From NCBI RefSeq assembly GCF_002858925.1, contig NZ_PJRS01000016.1, forward strand, positions 1 to 64,000: a stretch of DNA of 64,000 nt. Reading direction: 5' to 3'. Shown one piece after another: positions 50,575 to 64,000 of this stretch; the stretch's first letter is position 1, and the number at the start of each line of letters is the position of its first letter. Origin of the DNA: Caulobacter zeae (GTDB taxonomy: Bacteria; Pseudomonadota; Alphaproteobacteria; Caulobacterales; Caulobacteraceae). The notes under the pieces are model-generated. The model saw nothing but the letters and a program-made list of their open reading frames with translations. It had not been told where the DNA came from and did no database searches. The translations under genes and the position numbers were made by a program.

Positions 50575-50889
50575 CGTAGCGGTAAAAAGAAAAACAAATT
50601 TATTTATTCTATTGACGGCAAGCGCGCCCCCGTGGTCACCTCCGTCTCAAGCCAGCCGCCCACGCCACCAAGGACGCGGCGCGGGACTTGGGGAGGCAAA
50701 CATGACTTTCGGGCACGGCCCCGACGCGCTTTCGCGTCAACCAACCGCTTTCCTCCCCGCCTGATCGACTGAGGCCATCGTCGCCTCGCGGTCCGCCGGT
50801 TCACCCGCGCCTTTCCCAAGATTCCTGCAAGCGGGAGCCAAGGGACCGGCGGACCGTCCTTCTCTTCACCCCACATCCAGCGTGACCCC
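50575..50889. promoter_or_regulatory. Control region of the alpha-galactosidase gene with AT-rich operator-like site
   Basis: 315 bases without a gene. At 50583-50609 an AT-rich tract (taaaaagaaaaac then aaatttatttattc) resembles the inverted repeats at 52091 and 59694. TTGACGGC at 50612 is a good Caulobacter-type -35. The remaining sequence is GC-rich and shows nothing else clear. Confidence 0.45.
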
Positions 50890-52080
50890 ATGAAGCGCCT
50901 CGTCTCGACCCTGGCGGCCGCGTCCCTGTTCGCGTCCGCCGCGCCGGCCCTGGCCGACGATCCGCCGCCGCCTCTGCCCGACAACGGCCTGGCCCGCACG
51001 CCGCCGATGGGCTGGAACAGCTGGAACAAATTCGCCTGCAACGTCGACGAGATCCTGATCAAGCGCATGGCCGACGCCATGGTCAGCTCGGGCATGAAGG
51101 ACGCCGGCTACGAATACGTCGTCATCGACGACTGCTGGCACGGTGAGCGCGATGCTCGCGGCGACATCCAGCCCGATCCCAAGCGCTTTCCCAGCGGCAT
51201 GAAGGCGCTGGGCGACTACATCCATTCCAAGGGCCTGAAGTTCGGCATCTATTCCGACGCCGGCCTGAAGACCTGCGCGGGCCGTCCGGGCAGCCGCGGG
51301 TACGAATACCAGGACGCCAGGCAGTACGCCGCCTGGGGCGTCGACTACCTGAAATACGACTGGTGCATGGCCGGCACGCAGGATGCGCCGTCGTCCTACT
51401 ACATCATGTCGGCGGCCCTGCAGGCCTCGGGCCGGGACATCGTCTTCTCGATCTGCGAGTGGGGCAATTCCAAGCCCTGGACCTGGGGCGCGTCGGTCGG
51501 AAACCTCTGGCGCACCACCGGCGACATCTACGACGCCTGGGAAGGCGTGAAGGGCTACAGCCTGGGCGTCATGAACATCCTCGACAAGCAGGTCGAGCTC
51601 TATCCGTTCGCCAGGCCCGGTCACTGGAACGACCCGGACATGCTGGAGGTCGGCAACGGCGGCATGACCACCGAAGAGTACCGCGCCCACTTCAGCCTGT
51701 GGGCCATGCTGGCCGCGCCGCTGATCGCCGGTAACGACATCGGTCACATGGACGTCGACACCAAGGCCGTCCTGACCAACAGGGAAGTCATCGCCGTCGA
51801 CCAGGATCCGCTCGGCGCCCAGGCGCGGCGCGTGTCCAAGCAGGGCGACCTGGAGGTCTGGGCGCGTCCCCTGAAAGGCGGCGGTCGCGCCGTCGTGCTG
51901 CTGAACCGTGGGCTGGGGCCGGCGGCGATCCGGGTGGACTGGGCGATGCTGGACTATCCCGAAACCTTGCCGGCCAAGGTCCGCGACCTGTGGGCGGGCA
52001 AGGACCTGGGCGTTCGCAAGGGCGGCCATGAGGCCCAGGTGGCGCCGCACGGCGTCGTCATGTTGAAGGTCACGCCCTGA
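50890..52080 (+). CDS. GH27 alpha-galactosidase, exported
   Basis: 396 residues with a signal peptide (1-22, APALA). GH27 motifs: TPPMGWNSWNKFACNVDE, VVIDDCWH, GLKFGIYSDAGLKTCAGRPG, the nucleophile in YLKYDWC (Asp157), and NDPDMLEVGNGGMT. The last 80 residues form the C-terminal beta domain. It would remove alpha-1,6-galactose from galactomannan or melibiose-type sugars. First gene of a four-gene plus-strand group. Confidence 0.95.
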   Translation: MKRLVSTLAAASLFASAAPALADDPPPPLPDNGLARTPPMGWNSWNKFACNVDEILIKRMADAMVSSGMKDAGYEYVVIDDCWHGERDARGDIQPDPKRFPSGMKALGDYIHSKGLKFGIYSDAGLKTCAGRPGSRGYEYQDARQYAAWGVDYLKYDWCMAGTQDAPSSYYIMSAALQASGRDIVFSICEWGNSKPWTWGASVGNLWRTTGDIYDAWEGVKGYSLGVMNILDKQVELYPFARPGHWNDPDMLEVGNGGMTTEEYRAHFSLWAMLAAPLIAGNDIGHMDVDTKAVLTNREVIAVDQDPLGAQARRVSKQGDLEVWARPLKGGGRAVVLLNRGLGPAAIRVDWAMLDYPETLPAKVRDLWAGKDLGVRKGGHEAQVAPHGVVMLKVTP

Positions 52081-52090
52081 CTTGTAGTAC

Positions 52091-52117
52091 GAATAAATAA
52101 AAAGTCTTTTTTTATTC
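52091..52117. promoter_or_regulatory. AT-rich inverted repeat, candidate ROK-repressor operator
   Basis: GAATAAATAAAAAG and CTTTTTTTATTC form a 27-base near-palindrome just after the alpha-galactosidase stop codon and before the sugar-kinase gene. Similar AT-rich symmetry occurs at 59694, and a related tract at 50583. ROK-family repressors of the NagC type bind such A/T-rich palindromes. Confidence 0.5.
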
Positions 52118-52203
52118 TGGCGCGGCGGGCGGACGCAAGGTAAGCCTCTGGCCGCGGGAGGTTGCGGCGTCCGGTAAGGACGCGTGCGGCGAGGGAGTTT
52201 CGG

Positions 52204-53127
52204 GTGATCCAGATCGGGGTCGATTTCGGCGGAACCAAGATCGAGGCGGCGGCCCTGTCGCCCGAGGGGCGCGTGCTTTCGACGCTCCGCGCCGCCACGC
52301 CCGGCGACTACGAGGCGGCGTTGAAGGTGGTGCGCGACCTGGTGGACCGCACCGAGCAGGCCGTCGGCGGCAAGGGAACGGTGGGCGTGGGCGCGCCGGG
52401 CTCGGTCTCGCCGCGCACGGGCCTGATCCGCAACGCCAACACCACCTACCTCAACGGTCGCCGGTTCCGCGAAGACCTCGAAGCCGCCCTGGAGCGACCC
52501 ATCCGCCTGGCCAACGACGCCAACTGCCTGGCGCTGTCGGAGGCCGTCGACGGCGCGGCCGCCGGGGCGCGAGTGACCTTCGCGGTGATCATCGGCACCG
52601 GCTGCGGCGGCGGGCTGGCGATCGACGGCAAGCTGGTCGAGGGCGCCAACGGCGTGGCCGGCGAGTGGGGGCACGTACCTCTGCCCTGGCCCAAGGCCGA
52701 GGAGAGCCCGGGTCCGCAATGCTGGTGCGGCCGACATGGCTGCCTGGAGACCTGGATCTCCGGCACCGGCTTCCGCCGTGATTTTCGCCAGCACGGCGGC
52801 GCCGACCTCAGCGGCGCGGCGATCGTCGAGGCCGCCGCGGCGGGGGATCCGGTCGCCCAGGGCGCGCTGGATCGTTATCTCGACCGCCTGGCCCGCGGGC
52901 TGGGCGTGATCGCCGACATCGTCGACCCCGACGTCTTCGTCTTGGGCGGTGGCATGTCGAACGTCGAGCTGCTGTACGAACGCCTGCCGGCGCTGGTCGG
53001 GCCGCATGTGTTCACCGACAACTGGGAGAGCCGCATCGTCAAGGCCCGCTGGGGCGACTCCTCGGGCGTGCGCGGGGCCGCGCGCCTGTGGAGCCAGGCC
53101 GATTGGGCCGGCGATGTCGCGGCCTGA
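52204..53127 (+). CDS. ROK family sugar kinase (fructokinase/mannokinase-like)
   Basis: 307 residues starting at a GTG with GAGGGAG upstream. ATP loop IGVDFGGTKIEAAALS, sugar-binding ANDANCLALSEA, IGTGCGGGLAIDG, the EWGHVPLPW segment and the zinc-binding CWCGRHGCLETWISGTG. It phosphorylates a hexose in the cytosol. The locus suggests mannose or fructose; specificity is not readable from sequence. Confidence 0.9.
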   Translation: MIQIGVDFGGTKIEAAALSPEGRVLSTLRAATPGDYEAALKVVRDLVDRTEQAVGGKGTVGVGAPGSVSPRTGLIRNANTTYLNGRRFREDLEAALERPIRLANDANCLALSEAVDGAAAGARVTFAVIIGTGCGGGLAIDGKLVEGANGVAGEWGHVPLPWPKAEESPGPQCWCGRHGCLETWISGTGFRRDFRQHGGADLSGAAIVEAAAAGDPVAQGALDRYLDRLARGLGVIADIVDPDVFVLGGGMSNVELLYERLPALVGPHVFTDNWESRIVKARWGDSSGVRGAARLWSQADWAGDVAA

Positions 53128-53141
53128 CGCGAGCTGAACCC

Positions 53142-54623
53142 ATGGGGCTGGCGCGCTTGCTCATCGTCGCCGTCCTGACAGCGCTGGCGGGCGCCGCCGT
53201 CGCCGATCCCGTCCGCGTCTCGACGACCGCCGGGACGCTGGTCGGCGAGAGGCGGGCCGATGGCAGCCAGGCCTTCCTCGGCGTTCCCTTCGCCCGGCCG
53301 CCGGTCGGCGAGTCGCGCTGGAAGCCGCCTCAGGCCGTGGCCGCGTGGAGCGGCGAGCGGCCGGCTCAGGCGTCGGGGCCCGCCTGCCGACAGACCTCGC
53401 GCGGCTGGAATGCGGCGGACGCGGCGCGCTCCAGCGAGGACTGCCTCTATCTGGACGTCCGCGCTCCCAGGCATGCGCCGGACGCGCGGTTGCCGGTCAT
53501 GGTCTGGATCCACGGCGGCGCCAACCAGGCCGGCTCCGGCGCGGGCACGGTGGAGTCGAGCCTGGTCGATCAGGGCGTGGTGCAGGTCAGCGTGCAGTAC
53601 CGGCTGGGCGTGTTCGGTTTCCTGTCGCATCCGGCGCTGACCCAGGAGCAGGGCGGGGCGTCGGGCAACTACGCCCTGATGGACATCATCGCCGCCCTCC
53701 AGTGGGTGCGCGACAACATCGCGGCGTTCGGCGGGGATCCGGGCAACATCACGCTGTTCGGCCACTCGGCCGGCGGCCAGGACGTGGGCCTGGTCATGTT
53801 GTCGCCGGATGGGCGAGGCCTGGCCGCTCGGGGGATTCTGCAGAGCGGCATGCCGGGCTTTGGCTTTCCGCCGCGCTCGCTGAAGCAAAACGAGGCGATC
53901 GGCGAGGATCTGGCGCGGCGCGTGGGGGCCAGATCGCTGGGCGACCTTCGACGGACCTCTGGCGAGGCGTTGCTGAAGGCCGCCGAGACCCTGACGGCGC
54001 CCATCGACGACCAGGGCTTCATCTGGACGCAGGCCGTGGTTGACGGGGCGGTGCTGCCCAAGGCGCCCGAGGCGCTGCTGGCTGATCCCGGAGTGAAGCC
54101 GATGATCGTCGGCTCCAGCGCCCGCGAGATGGCCCTGTTCGGTGGCGAACCCCAGCGCGCGCGGGCCTGGGTCGCCGAGAGCTTCAAGGAACGCGCGCCG
54201 CAGGTGTTGGCGGCCTATGGCCTGGATCGTGAGCCGCCGCCCGCTATTGATCCCGTGCGGGGCGACGCGGTGCTGCGACTGGCGACCGACCGGATGTTCC
54301 GCTGTCCGGCCGAGACGACGGCGCGCCTGCGCCGCAGGGCCGGCGGCAAGGTCTGGCGCTACGAACTGGAGGTTCCCGCGCCTGGCCAGGCGTCCGTGGG
54401 CCACGGTTCGGAGCTGTCCTTCGTCTTTGACCGGCCCGGCAAGGGGCGTCCGCCCTTGCAGGCCTACTGGGCGGCCTTCGCGCGCACCGGCGAGCCGAAC
54501 GCACCCGGGCTGCCGCACTGGCCGGCCGAGAGCGGCGCGGGCGAGCGGCTGGCTTTCACCGCCACCGGACCGAGGGCGGAGCAGGGCGAAGAGCCCGACT
54601 GCCGGTTCCACACCCGGCCCTAG
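53142..54623 (+). CDS. Exported type-B carboxylesterase
   Basis: 493 residues with a signal peptide (about 1-22, GAAVA). Family features: FLGVPFARPPVGESRWKPP, SEDCLYLDV, nucleophile elbow GHSAGGQD, and GSSAREMALFGG near the C-terminal half. It hydrolyses carboxylic esters; in this context it may remove acetyl groups from hemicellulose. It starts 14 bases after the kinase gene. Confidence 0.88.
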   Translation: MGLARLLIVAVLTALAGAAVADPVRVSTTAGTLVGERRADGSQAFLGVPFARPPVGESRWKPPQAVAAWSGERPAQASGPACRQTSRGWNAADAARSSEDCLYLDVRAPRHAPDARLPVMVWIHGGANQAGSGAGTVESSLVDQGVVQVSVQYRLGVFGFLSHPALTQEQGGASGNYALMDIIAALQWVRDNIAAFGGDPGNITLFGHSAGGQDVGLVMLSPDGRGLAARGILQSGMPGFGFPPRSLKQNEAIGEDLARRVGARSLGDLRRTSGEALLKAAETLTAPIDDQGFIWTQAVVDGAVLPKAPEALLADPGVKPMIVGSSAREMALFGGEPQRARAWVAESFKERAPQVLAAYGLDREPPPAIDPVRGDAVLRLATDRMFRCPAETTARLRRRAGGKVWRYELEVPAPGQASVGHGSELSFVFDRPGKGRPPLQAYWAAFARTGEPNAPGLPHWPAESGAGERLAFTATGPRAEQGEEPDCRFHTRP

Positions 54624-54673
54624 ACCATCAGCAACAAGCGGCGACCAAGCCGCGCACGGAGGAAACCAAGAGG

Positions 54674-59720
<5,047 letters not shown>

Positions 59721-59776
59721 CCTTGCGCGCGGCGAACGCCATCGTCACGGTCCGGTCCCTGCGTTGGGAGGCGGTA

Positions 59777-60766
59777 ATGGGGATGCACGCGGTGCGGACA
59801 TGGGCCGGGAGCCTTGCGCTGGCGTCCGTATTGCTCGCCACGCCCGCCTTCGCCGGTTTCTCGGTGCAGGACGGCCGCCTGATCGACGCCTGCGGCGATG
59901 GTTTCGTCATGCGCGGGGTCAACCTGCCTCACGCCTGGAAGCCGCGCGCGACGGGCAGGGCTATCCGCGACTCGGCGGGGCTGGGATCCAACACCGCCCG
60001 CATCGTGCTGAGCGATGGGACGCGCTGGCGGCGCACCTCGCCGCGCGCCGTCCGCAAGATCATCGCCCAGGCCCGTCGCGCCGGGCAGGTGGTGATCCTG
60101 GAAGTGCACGACACCACCGGCTACGGCCTGGAGCCGAAGGCGGCGCACATCGGCGCGGCGCTGGCTTACTGGACGCGGCTCGCTCCGGTCCTGCGCGGCC
60201 AGGAGGACTACGTCCTCGTCAACATCGGCAACGAGCCCACGGCCGGGACGACCACGCCGGAGCAGTGGCTCGAGGCCCATCGTACCGCCATCGTCGCCCT
60301 GCGCGCCCTTGGGCTGCGCCACACCCTGGTGATCGACGCCCATGACTACGGCCAGGACAGCTCCGGAACCATGCGGGATCGGGCCGCAGAGCTGCTGGCC
60401 GCCGATCCGCAGCATAACCTCGTCTTCGACGTCCACATGTACGAGGCCTATGGCCAGGCGCAGGCGGTCGAGCGCTACCTGCGCGCCTTCCAGGTCGCGC
60501 GCCTGCCGCTGATCGTCGGCGAGTTCGGACCCGACCATCGCGGCCAGCCGGTCGACGAGGAGGCGATATTCCGGCTCTCCGGCGCAATGGGCGTGGGCTA
60601 TCTGGGCTGGTCGTGGTCGGGCAACGCGCCCGAGGTCGCCGACCTCGATCTCGTCGAGCGCTTCGACGGCCGGCGGCTGACGCCGTGGGGCAGGCGCTTC
60701 TTCCATGGGGCGGGCGGGGTGCGCGAGACCAGCCGGCGCTCGCGCGTCTTCACCGGCTGCCGCTAG
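59777..60766 (+). CDS. Exported GH5-type glycoside hydrolase
   Basis: 329 residues from an ATG with GGAGG at a good distance. Signal peptide 1-26 (TPAFA). GH5/clan A features: RGVNLPHAWKP, VVILEVHDTTGYG, acid/base Glu153 in NIGNEPTAG, FDVHMYEAYG and nucleophile Glu249 in LPLIVGEFGPDH. Closest in pattern to small endo-mannanases and cellulases of this family. With GH27 and GH2 enzymes nearby, endo-mannanase is the best guess. Confidence 0.87.
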   Translation: MGMHAVRTWAGSLALASVLLATPAFAGFSVQDGRLIDACGDGFVMRGVNLPHAWKPRATGRAIRDSAGLGSNTARIVLSDGTRWRRTSPRAVRKIIAQARRAGQVVILEVHDTTGYGLEPKAAHIGAALAYWTRLAPVLRGQEDYVLVNIGNEPTAGTTTPEQWLEAHRTAIVALRALGLRHTLVIDAHDYGQDSSGTMRDRAAELLAADPQHNLVFDVHMYEAYGQAQAVERYLRAFQVARLPLIVGEFGPDHRGQPVDEEAIFRLSGAMGVGYLGWSWSGNAPEVADLDLVERFDGRRLTPWGRRFFHGAGGVRETSRRSRVFTGCR

Positions 60767-61782
60767 CTGCGCTTGGCGGCCGCGGACTCGGCCAGCACGC
60801 GCGACAGGATGGTCAGCAGTTCCCTGGCCGCGCCTTCGTCCAGATCGCCCAGGATGCCGCGCGCCTGCGCAGGCAGATGCTCGTTGGCGTCGCCGTCGGT
60901 GCGGAAGACGTAGTGGTCGAACATCGCCTTCCAGGCCTGGCGGTGGGCCGGGGGCAGGGCGCGCAGGGTCAGCATGGCGTGCATGAAGGCGTCGCGGGCC
61001 AGGCCGCGTCCCTGGTTGGGCGGGTTCCACCAATAGTTCACCAGCATGTTGACCGTCTCCAGCGAGCGGACGTGGTGCCACCACAGGTACGGGACGTAGA
61101 TCGCATCGCCCGGTTCCAGCTCCGCGGTCTGGGCGACCTCCAGGGCCTGGGCGAAACGGGGGAAGGTCTCCAGGTCGGGATCCTCCAGCGAGACCAGGCT
61201 GATGGTCGCCCCGGCCGGCGTGCGCTCGAACGGGCCCATGTAGAGGTTCTCGACCTGGTCGGGCGGGAACAGGGTGAAGCGGCGGCGGCCGGCGACCACG
61301 CAGGCGATGTTCTCGAACGGGTCGTGGTGGGCGGCGACGATGACGCGATTGCCGATCCAGGCGCGCGGCTCGACCTCGGGGCCGAGCAGGGGCAGGGGGT
61401 TTTCCTCGGCGAAGCCGGGCAGGGCGTGCCAGGTCGGCACGGACTGGGCGGCCAGCGCCGTCTGCTCGGCGTCGCCGGCGTGCTCGGTCAGGAAATCGAA
61501 GGTCTTCCGCAGCCGGGCCCGTCCGCCACGGAAGTTCATGTTCGCCAGGTCGTCGGCGTAGAAGAACCGCCCCCCGGCCTGCGCCGGCGCGAAGACGGTG
61601 GCCACCGATTGGCCGGCGTCGAAACGCGACAGATAGTCGAACAGCGAAGCATGGCCGGCGCGGCCTGCCGCAACCACCGGCCAGTGGGATACCAGGCCCC
61701 GGATCACCACGGGTTCGGCGGCGGTCGTCAGGGCGCTCAGCGCCTCTGGCGAGGTCGCCGTGGATTCGAAGATTGCCTTCAC
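60763..61782 (-). CDS. Cupin-like (JmjC-type) protein of TonB receptor loci
   Basis: 339 residues. Cupin_8 core: PVVIRGLVSHWPVV, ANMNFRGGRARLRKTFDFL, WIGNRVIVAAHHDPFENIAC (His-x-Asp metal pair), RRRFTLFPPDQVENLYMGPF and AIYVPYLWWHHVRSLETVN (second His). Such proteins often sit beside TonB receptors for plant glycans in Caulobacterales; the reaction is unknown. It converges with the GH5 gene and is divergent from the TonB receptor. Confidence 0.85.
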   Translation of the reverse strand: MKAIFESTATSPEALSALTTAAEPVVIRGLVSHWPVVAAGRAGHASLFDYLSRFDAGQSVATVFAPAQAGGRFFYADDLANMNFRGGRARLRKTFDFLTEHAGDAEQTALAAQSVPTWHALPGFAEENPLPLLGPEVEPRAWIGNRVIVAAHHDPFENIACVVAGRRRFTLFPPDQVENLYMGPFERTPAGATISLVSLEDPDLETFPRFAQALEVAQTAELEPGDAIYVPYLWWHHVRSLETVNMLVNYWWNPPNQGRGLARDAFMHAMLTLRALPPAHRQAWKAMFDHYVFRTDGDANEHLPAQARGILGDLDEGAARELLTILSRVLAESAAAKRS

Positions 61783-62103
61783 CGGCTTGCCTCCCCTCGA
61801 AGGTCGTCACCCTTCGAACGGGGCGTACTGGAGGGTGATTGTGTCCGCCAGGCAACAGGGGTTGGCAAGGCTCAAAGATTAAACAAAATATTTTTATAAA
61901 ATGCTGGCGTACCGACGTTTGCTACGGTTATGAAACATCAAGCGCCCGCGTCGAGACGGGTGCGACGGGAGGAAGCGCGACGCCAGGACGCCTGGCCAAG
62001 GCTTCCCGTACAATCGGCGGCACGACCGCTCATCTCCGGGCGAAAGCTCCGGACACTTGAAGGGGCCCGCGTGAGCGAGCGCGGCCTTGGGAGGGGACGA
62101 CCT
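61783..62103. promoter_or_regulatory. Divergent control region of the cupin-like and TonB receptor genes
   Basis: About 320 bases without a gene. At 61877-61903 an AT-rich tract contains the palindrome AAAATATTTT and resembles the other AT-rich sites of this region. A strong ribosome site GGGAGGGG precedes the receptor start. Confidence 0.45.
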
Positions 62104-64000
62104 ATGAGAACCACGCGAATCCGCATGGCCGGATGGATGGGCTGCGCTTCAGTCGCCGCCCTGCTGAGCGCGGCGCCGGCCCTGGCGCAGGAGACGGTGT
62201 CGACCGCTCCGGCCGCCTCGCAGGCTTCGCCGTCGGACGTGATCGCCGACAACCAGGTGGAGACGGTGATCGTCACCGGCCAGCGCGCGGCGCTGAAGTC
62301 GGCCCAGCAGATCAAGCGCGGCGCCGACACCATCGTCGACTCTATCACCGCCAGCGACATCGGCTCGTTCCCCGACAAGTCGGTGGCCGAGGCCCTGCAA
62401 CGCGTGCCGGGCGTCACCGTCAACCGCTACGCCTCGACCAGCGACACCACCCACTTCTCGGCCGAACCTTCGGGCGTCATCGTCCGCGGCCTGTCGCAGG
62501 TGCGCTCTGAGTTCAACGGCCGCGACACCTTCAGCGCCAACTCCTCGCGCGGCCTGTCGTGGGGCGATGTCTCGCCCGAACTGATGGGCGGGGTCGACAC
62601 CTACAAGAACCAGACCGCCGAACTGATCGAGGGCGGCATCGCCGGCACGGTCGACCTGAAGACTCGCCTGCCGTTCGACAGCGCTGGCAGGGTGATCGGC
62701 ATCACCACCTCGCTGAACTACGGCACCCTGTCCGAACAGGTGACGCCCGAGGTCTCCGCGATCTACGCCAACCGCTGGGCGACCGAGATCGGCGAGTTCG
62801 GCCTGATGGTGAACGGCGCCCATTCGGAGCTGAACACCATCTCGGAAAGCTCGCAGTTCGGCCGCATGGGCATCTTCAAGGATGTCACCATGTTCGGCGG
62901 CGGCACCAAGTACATCCCGGCCTGGTACCGCCTGGCCCACACCGAGTTCGACCGCACCCGCAACGGCGTCGCCGCCGCCGGCCAATGGCGCGACAACGAC
63001 CAGAAGTTCCTGGCCACGGTGCAGTTCAACAAGTCGAGCTACGAGAACATCTGGCACGAGCGCTCGGTGCAGGGCAGCGCCTTCAGCCTCTACAACCGCG
63101 GTCCGCACTTCGAGATCACCAACGCCGACGCCAACACCTATGTGCTGCCGGCGCCGGGCACGACCTTCAAGTTCGACGACGAAGGAAACTTCGAGAGCGG
63201 GATCATGACCTCGCCGCTCGGCTGGGTCGGCAACACCACCTCGGCCAGCAATGACTGGGCCGGCTACCTGATCGGCCAGACCTCGACGGGCGAGCCGGTC
63301 ATCGAGCCCTGCTACGGCTGGACCGGCCGGACCGACTGCGCGCCCGAGCAGCGCGGCGGCGAGCTGTCGGCCACCACGCGCTACAACTACAACAAGCAGA
63401 CCACCCAGGACCTGGGCTTCAATCTGAAGTGGGATCCGACCGACCGCCTGCGCTTCAACTTCGACGTCCAGAAGGTGAAGGCCAAGCTGTCGAACTACGA
63501 CGCCGACGTCGGTCTGGTTTCCTACGCCAACCTCAACATCGATGCGACGGGCGACCATCCGGTCATGACGGTGCTTCCGGGCACCAACATCAACTATGCC
63601 CCGGGGGGGCTCGCCAACCCGAACGCCTGGCGCTTCAACAACGTCAACAACCACCTGGAACGCAGCGAGGGCGACCAGTTCGCCGCGCGGATCGACGTGC
63701 AGTACGACCTGGGCGATGGCTGGCTGGACTCGCTGAAGGTGGGCGCGCGCCATGCCGACCGCGAGCAGACGGTGCGCTGGAGCGTCTATAACTGGGGCGG
63801 CATCGCCAACGCCTGGGGCTGCGACCAGGGCGGCGGCGGCGTCAACAGCACCGACTATCTCTGGTACAATGTCGACCGCACCGCGCCGGCCGCCAACGTC
63901 AACGGCGACTGCGCCGCCGGCAATCCCACCACCACCTTCAGCGGCTGGGACCGCAACCTGCCGGACGTGCGCTCGTTCAACGACATCTTCGGCGGCGACG
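62104..64000 (+). CDS. TonB-dependent receptor, C-terminally cut by the window edge
   Basis: 632 codons visible with no stop before the right edge. Signal peptide 1-29 (SAAPALA). TonB-box region VETVIVTGQRAALKSAQQIK, plug with SDIGSFPDKSVAEALQRVPG and IVRGLSQVRSEFNGRD, followed by barrel strands. The QRAALKSAQ pattern marks the large Caulobacter/Xanthomonas receptors for complex carbohydrates. It likely imports oligosaccharides released by the nearby hydrolases. Confidence 0.93.
   Translation, partial: MRTTRIRMAGWMGCASVAALLSAAPALAQETVSTAPAASQASPSDVIADNQVETVIVTGQRAALKSAQQIKRGADTIVDSITASDIGSFPDKSVAEALQRVPGVTVNRYASTSDTTHFSAEPSGVIVRGLSQVRSEFNGRDTFSANSSRGLSWGDVSPELMGGVDTYKNQTAELIEGGIAGTVDLKTRLPFDSAGRVIGITTSLNYGTLSEQVTPEVSAIYANRWATEIGEFGLMVNGAHSELNTISESSQFGRMGIFKDVTMFGGGTKYIPAWYRLAHTEFDRTRNGVAAAGQWRDNDQKFLATVQFNKSSYENIWHERSVQGSAFSLYNRGPHFEITNADANTYVLPAPGTTFKFDDEGNFESGIMTSPLGWVGNTTSASNDWAGYLIGQTSTGEPVIEPCYGWTGRTDCAPEQRGGELSATTRYNYNKQTTQDLGFNLKWDPTDRLRFNFDVQKVKAKLSNYDADVGLVSYANLNIDATGDHPVMTVLPGTNINYAPGGLANPNAWRFNNVNNHLERSEGDQFAARIDVQYDLGDGWLDSLKVGARHADREQTVRWSVYNWGGIANAWGCDQGGGGVNSTDYLWYNVDRTAPAANVNGDCAAGNPTTTFSGWDRNLPDVRSFNDIFGGD

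Noticed and set aside
50866..53007. 713-codon minus-strand frame opposite GH27 and the sugar kinase
   Set aside because: Antisense shadow; both plus-strand genes have conserved active-site motifs.

Overview
The window reads as chromosome from a Caulobacter-like alphaproteobacterium. It is uniformly GC-rich and gene-dense. It carries several large TonB-dependent receptors next to secreted glycoside hydrolases, DUF1244 and DUF3008 proteins, an HWE/HisKA_2-type kinase beside an EcfG-like promoter, and the gagcattttcgagcgaa-type intergenic repeat common in alphaproteobacteria. The genus is inferred; no rRNA or tRNA gene is visible to confirm it.

Layout. 1-5.1 kb: start of a membrane quinoprotein glucose dehydrogenase, then a general-stress group (SDR reductase, DUF3008 peptide, sensor kinase) and a BCCT choline/betaine transporter. 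5.2-16.9 kb: an accessory island of leaderless, effector-like proteins, each encoded just before a candidate protective partner: lipase + secreted ankyrin protein; polymorphic nuclease toxin + YezG-like immunity protein; LysM/transpeptidase-like/VgrG-related cell-wall hydrolase + lipoprotein; and two small helical proteins, each followed by an exported paralogue of one family. An ArsR/MFS pair (7.1-9.2 kb) interrupts it. 17.0-35.5 kb: a complete type III secretion (injectisome-type) core: fliO-like, sctU, then divergently slt-sctV-C-D-(F)-I-J-(K)-L-N-O-P, and after a small insertion a histidine kinase, a FixJ-type regulator and sctQ-R-S-T. A DUF1521 (NopE-like self-cleaving) protein follows at 35.7 kb.

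The main result is that the effector-like genes, and a 76-aa gene inside the sct cluster, are each preceded by the same inverted repeat, TNGGG-N3-5-CCCNA, often doubled as CCCTAGCTAGGG and often followed by YTAT. The box lies 50-120 nt before the start codon at 7.08, 10.96 (between two divergent toxin genes), 15.37, 17.0, 30.99 and 35.6 kb. Together these suggest one regulon, plausibly controlled by the FixJ-type regulator. Because the partners of the envelope-attacking toxins are exported while the nuclease partner is cytosolic, I infer a T3SS whose cargo includes antibacterial toxins. No recognisable translocator, tip or gatekeeper gene is present in the window.

36.6-50.6 kb: secreted adenosine deaminase, GH115 alpha-glucuronidase, a TonB receptor with a secreted tyrosine phosphatase, a double-HTH TetR regulator, and a tandem beta-propeller phytase divergent from a TonB receptor. 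50.9-64 kb: a polysaccharide-utilisation region, most simply galactomannan: GH27 alpha-galactosidase, ROK sugar kinase, type-B carboxylesterase, GH2 beta-mannosidase-like enzyme, ROK repressor, GH5 enzyme, cupin-like protein and a TonB receptor that runs off the end. Similar AT-rich operator-like inverted repeats precede several of these genes. No CRISPR array, tRNA, rRNA or transposase was seen.
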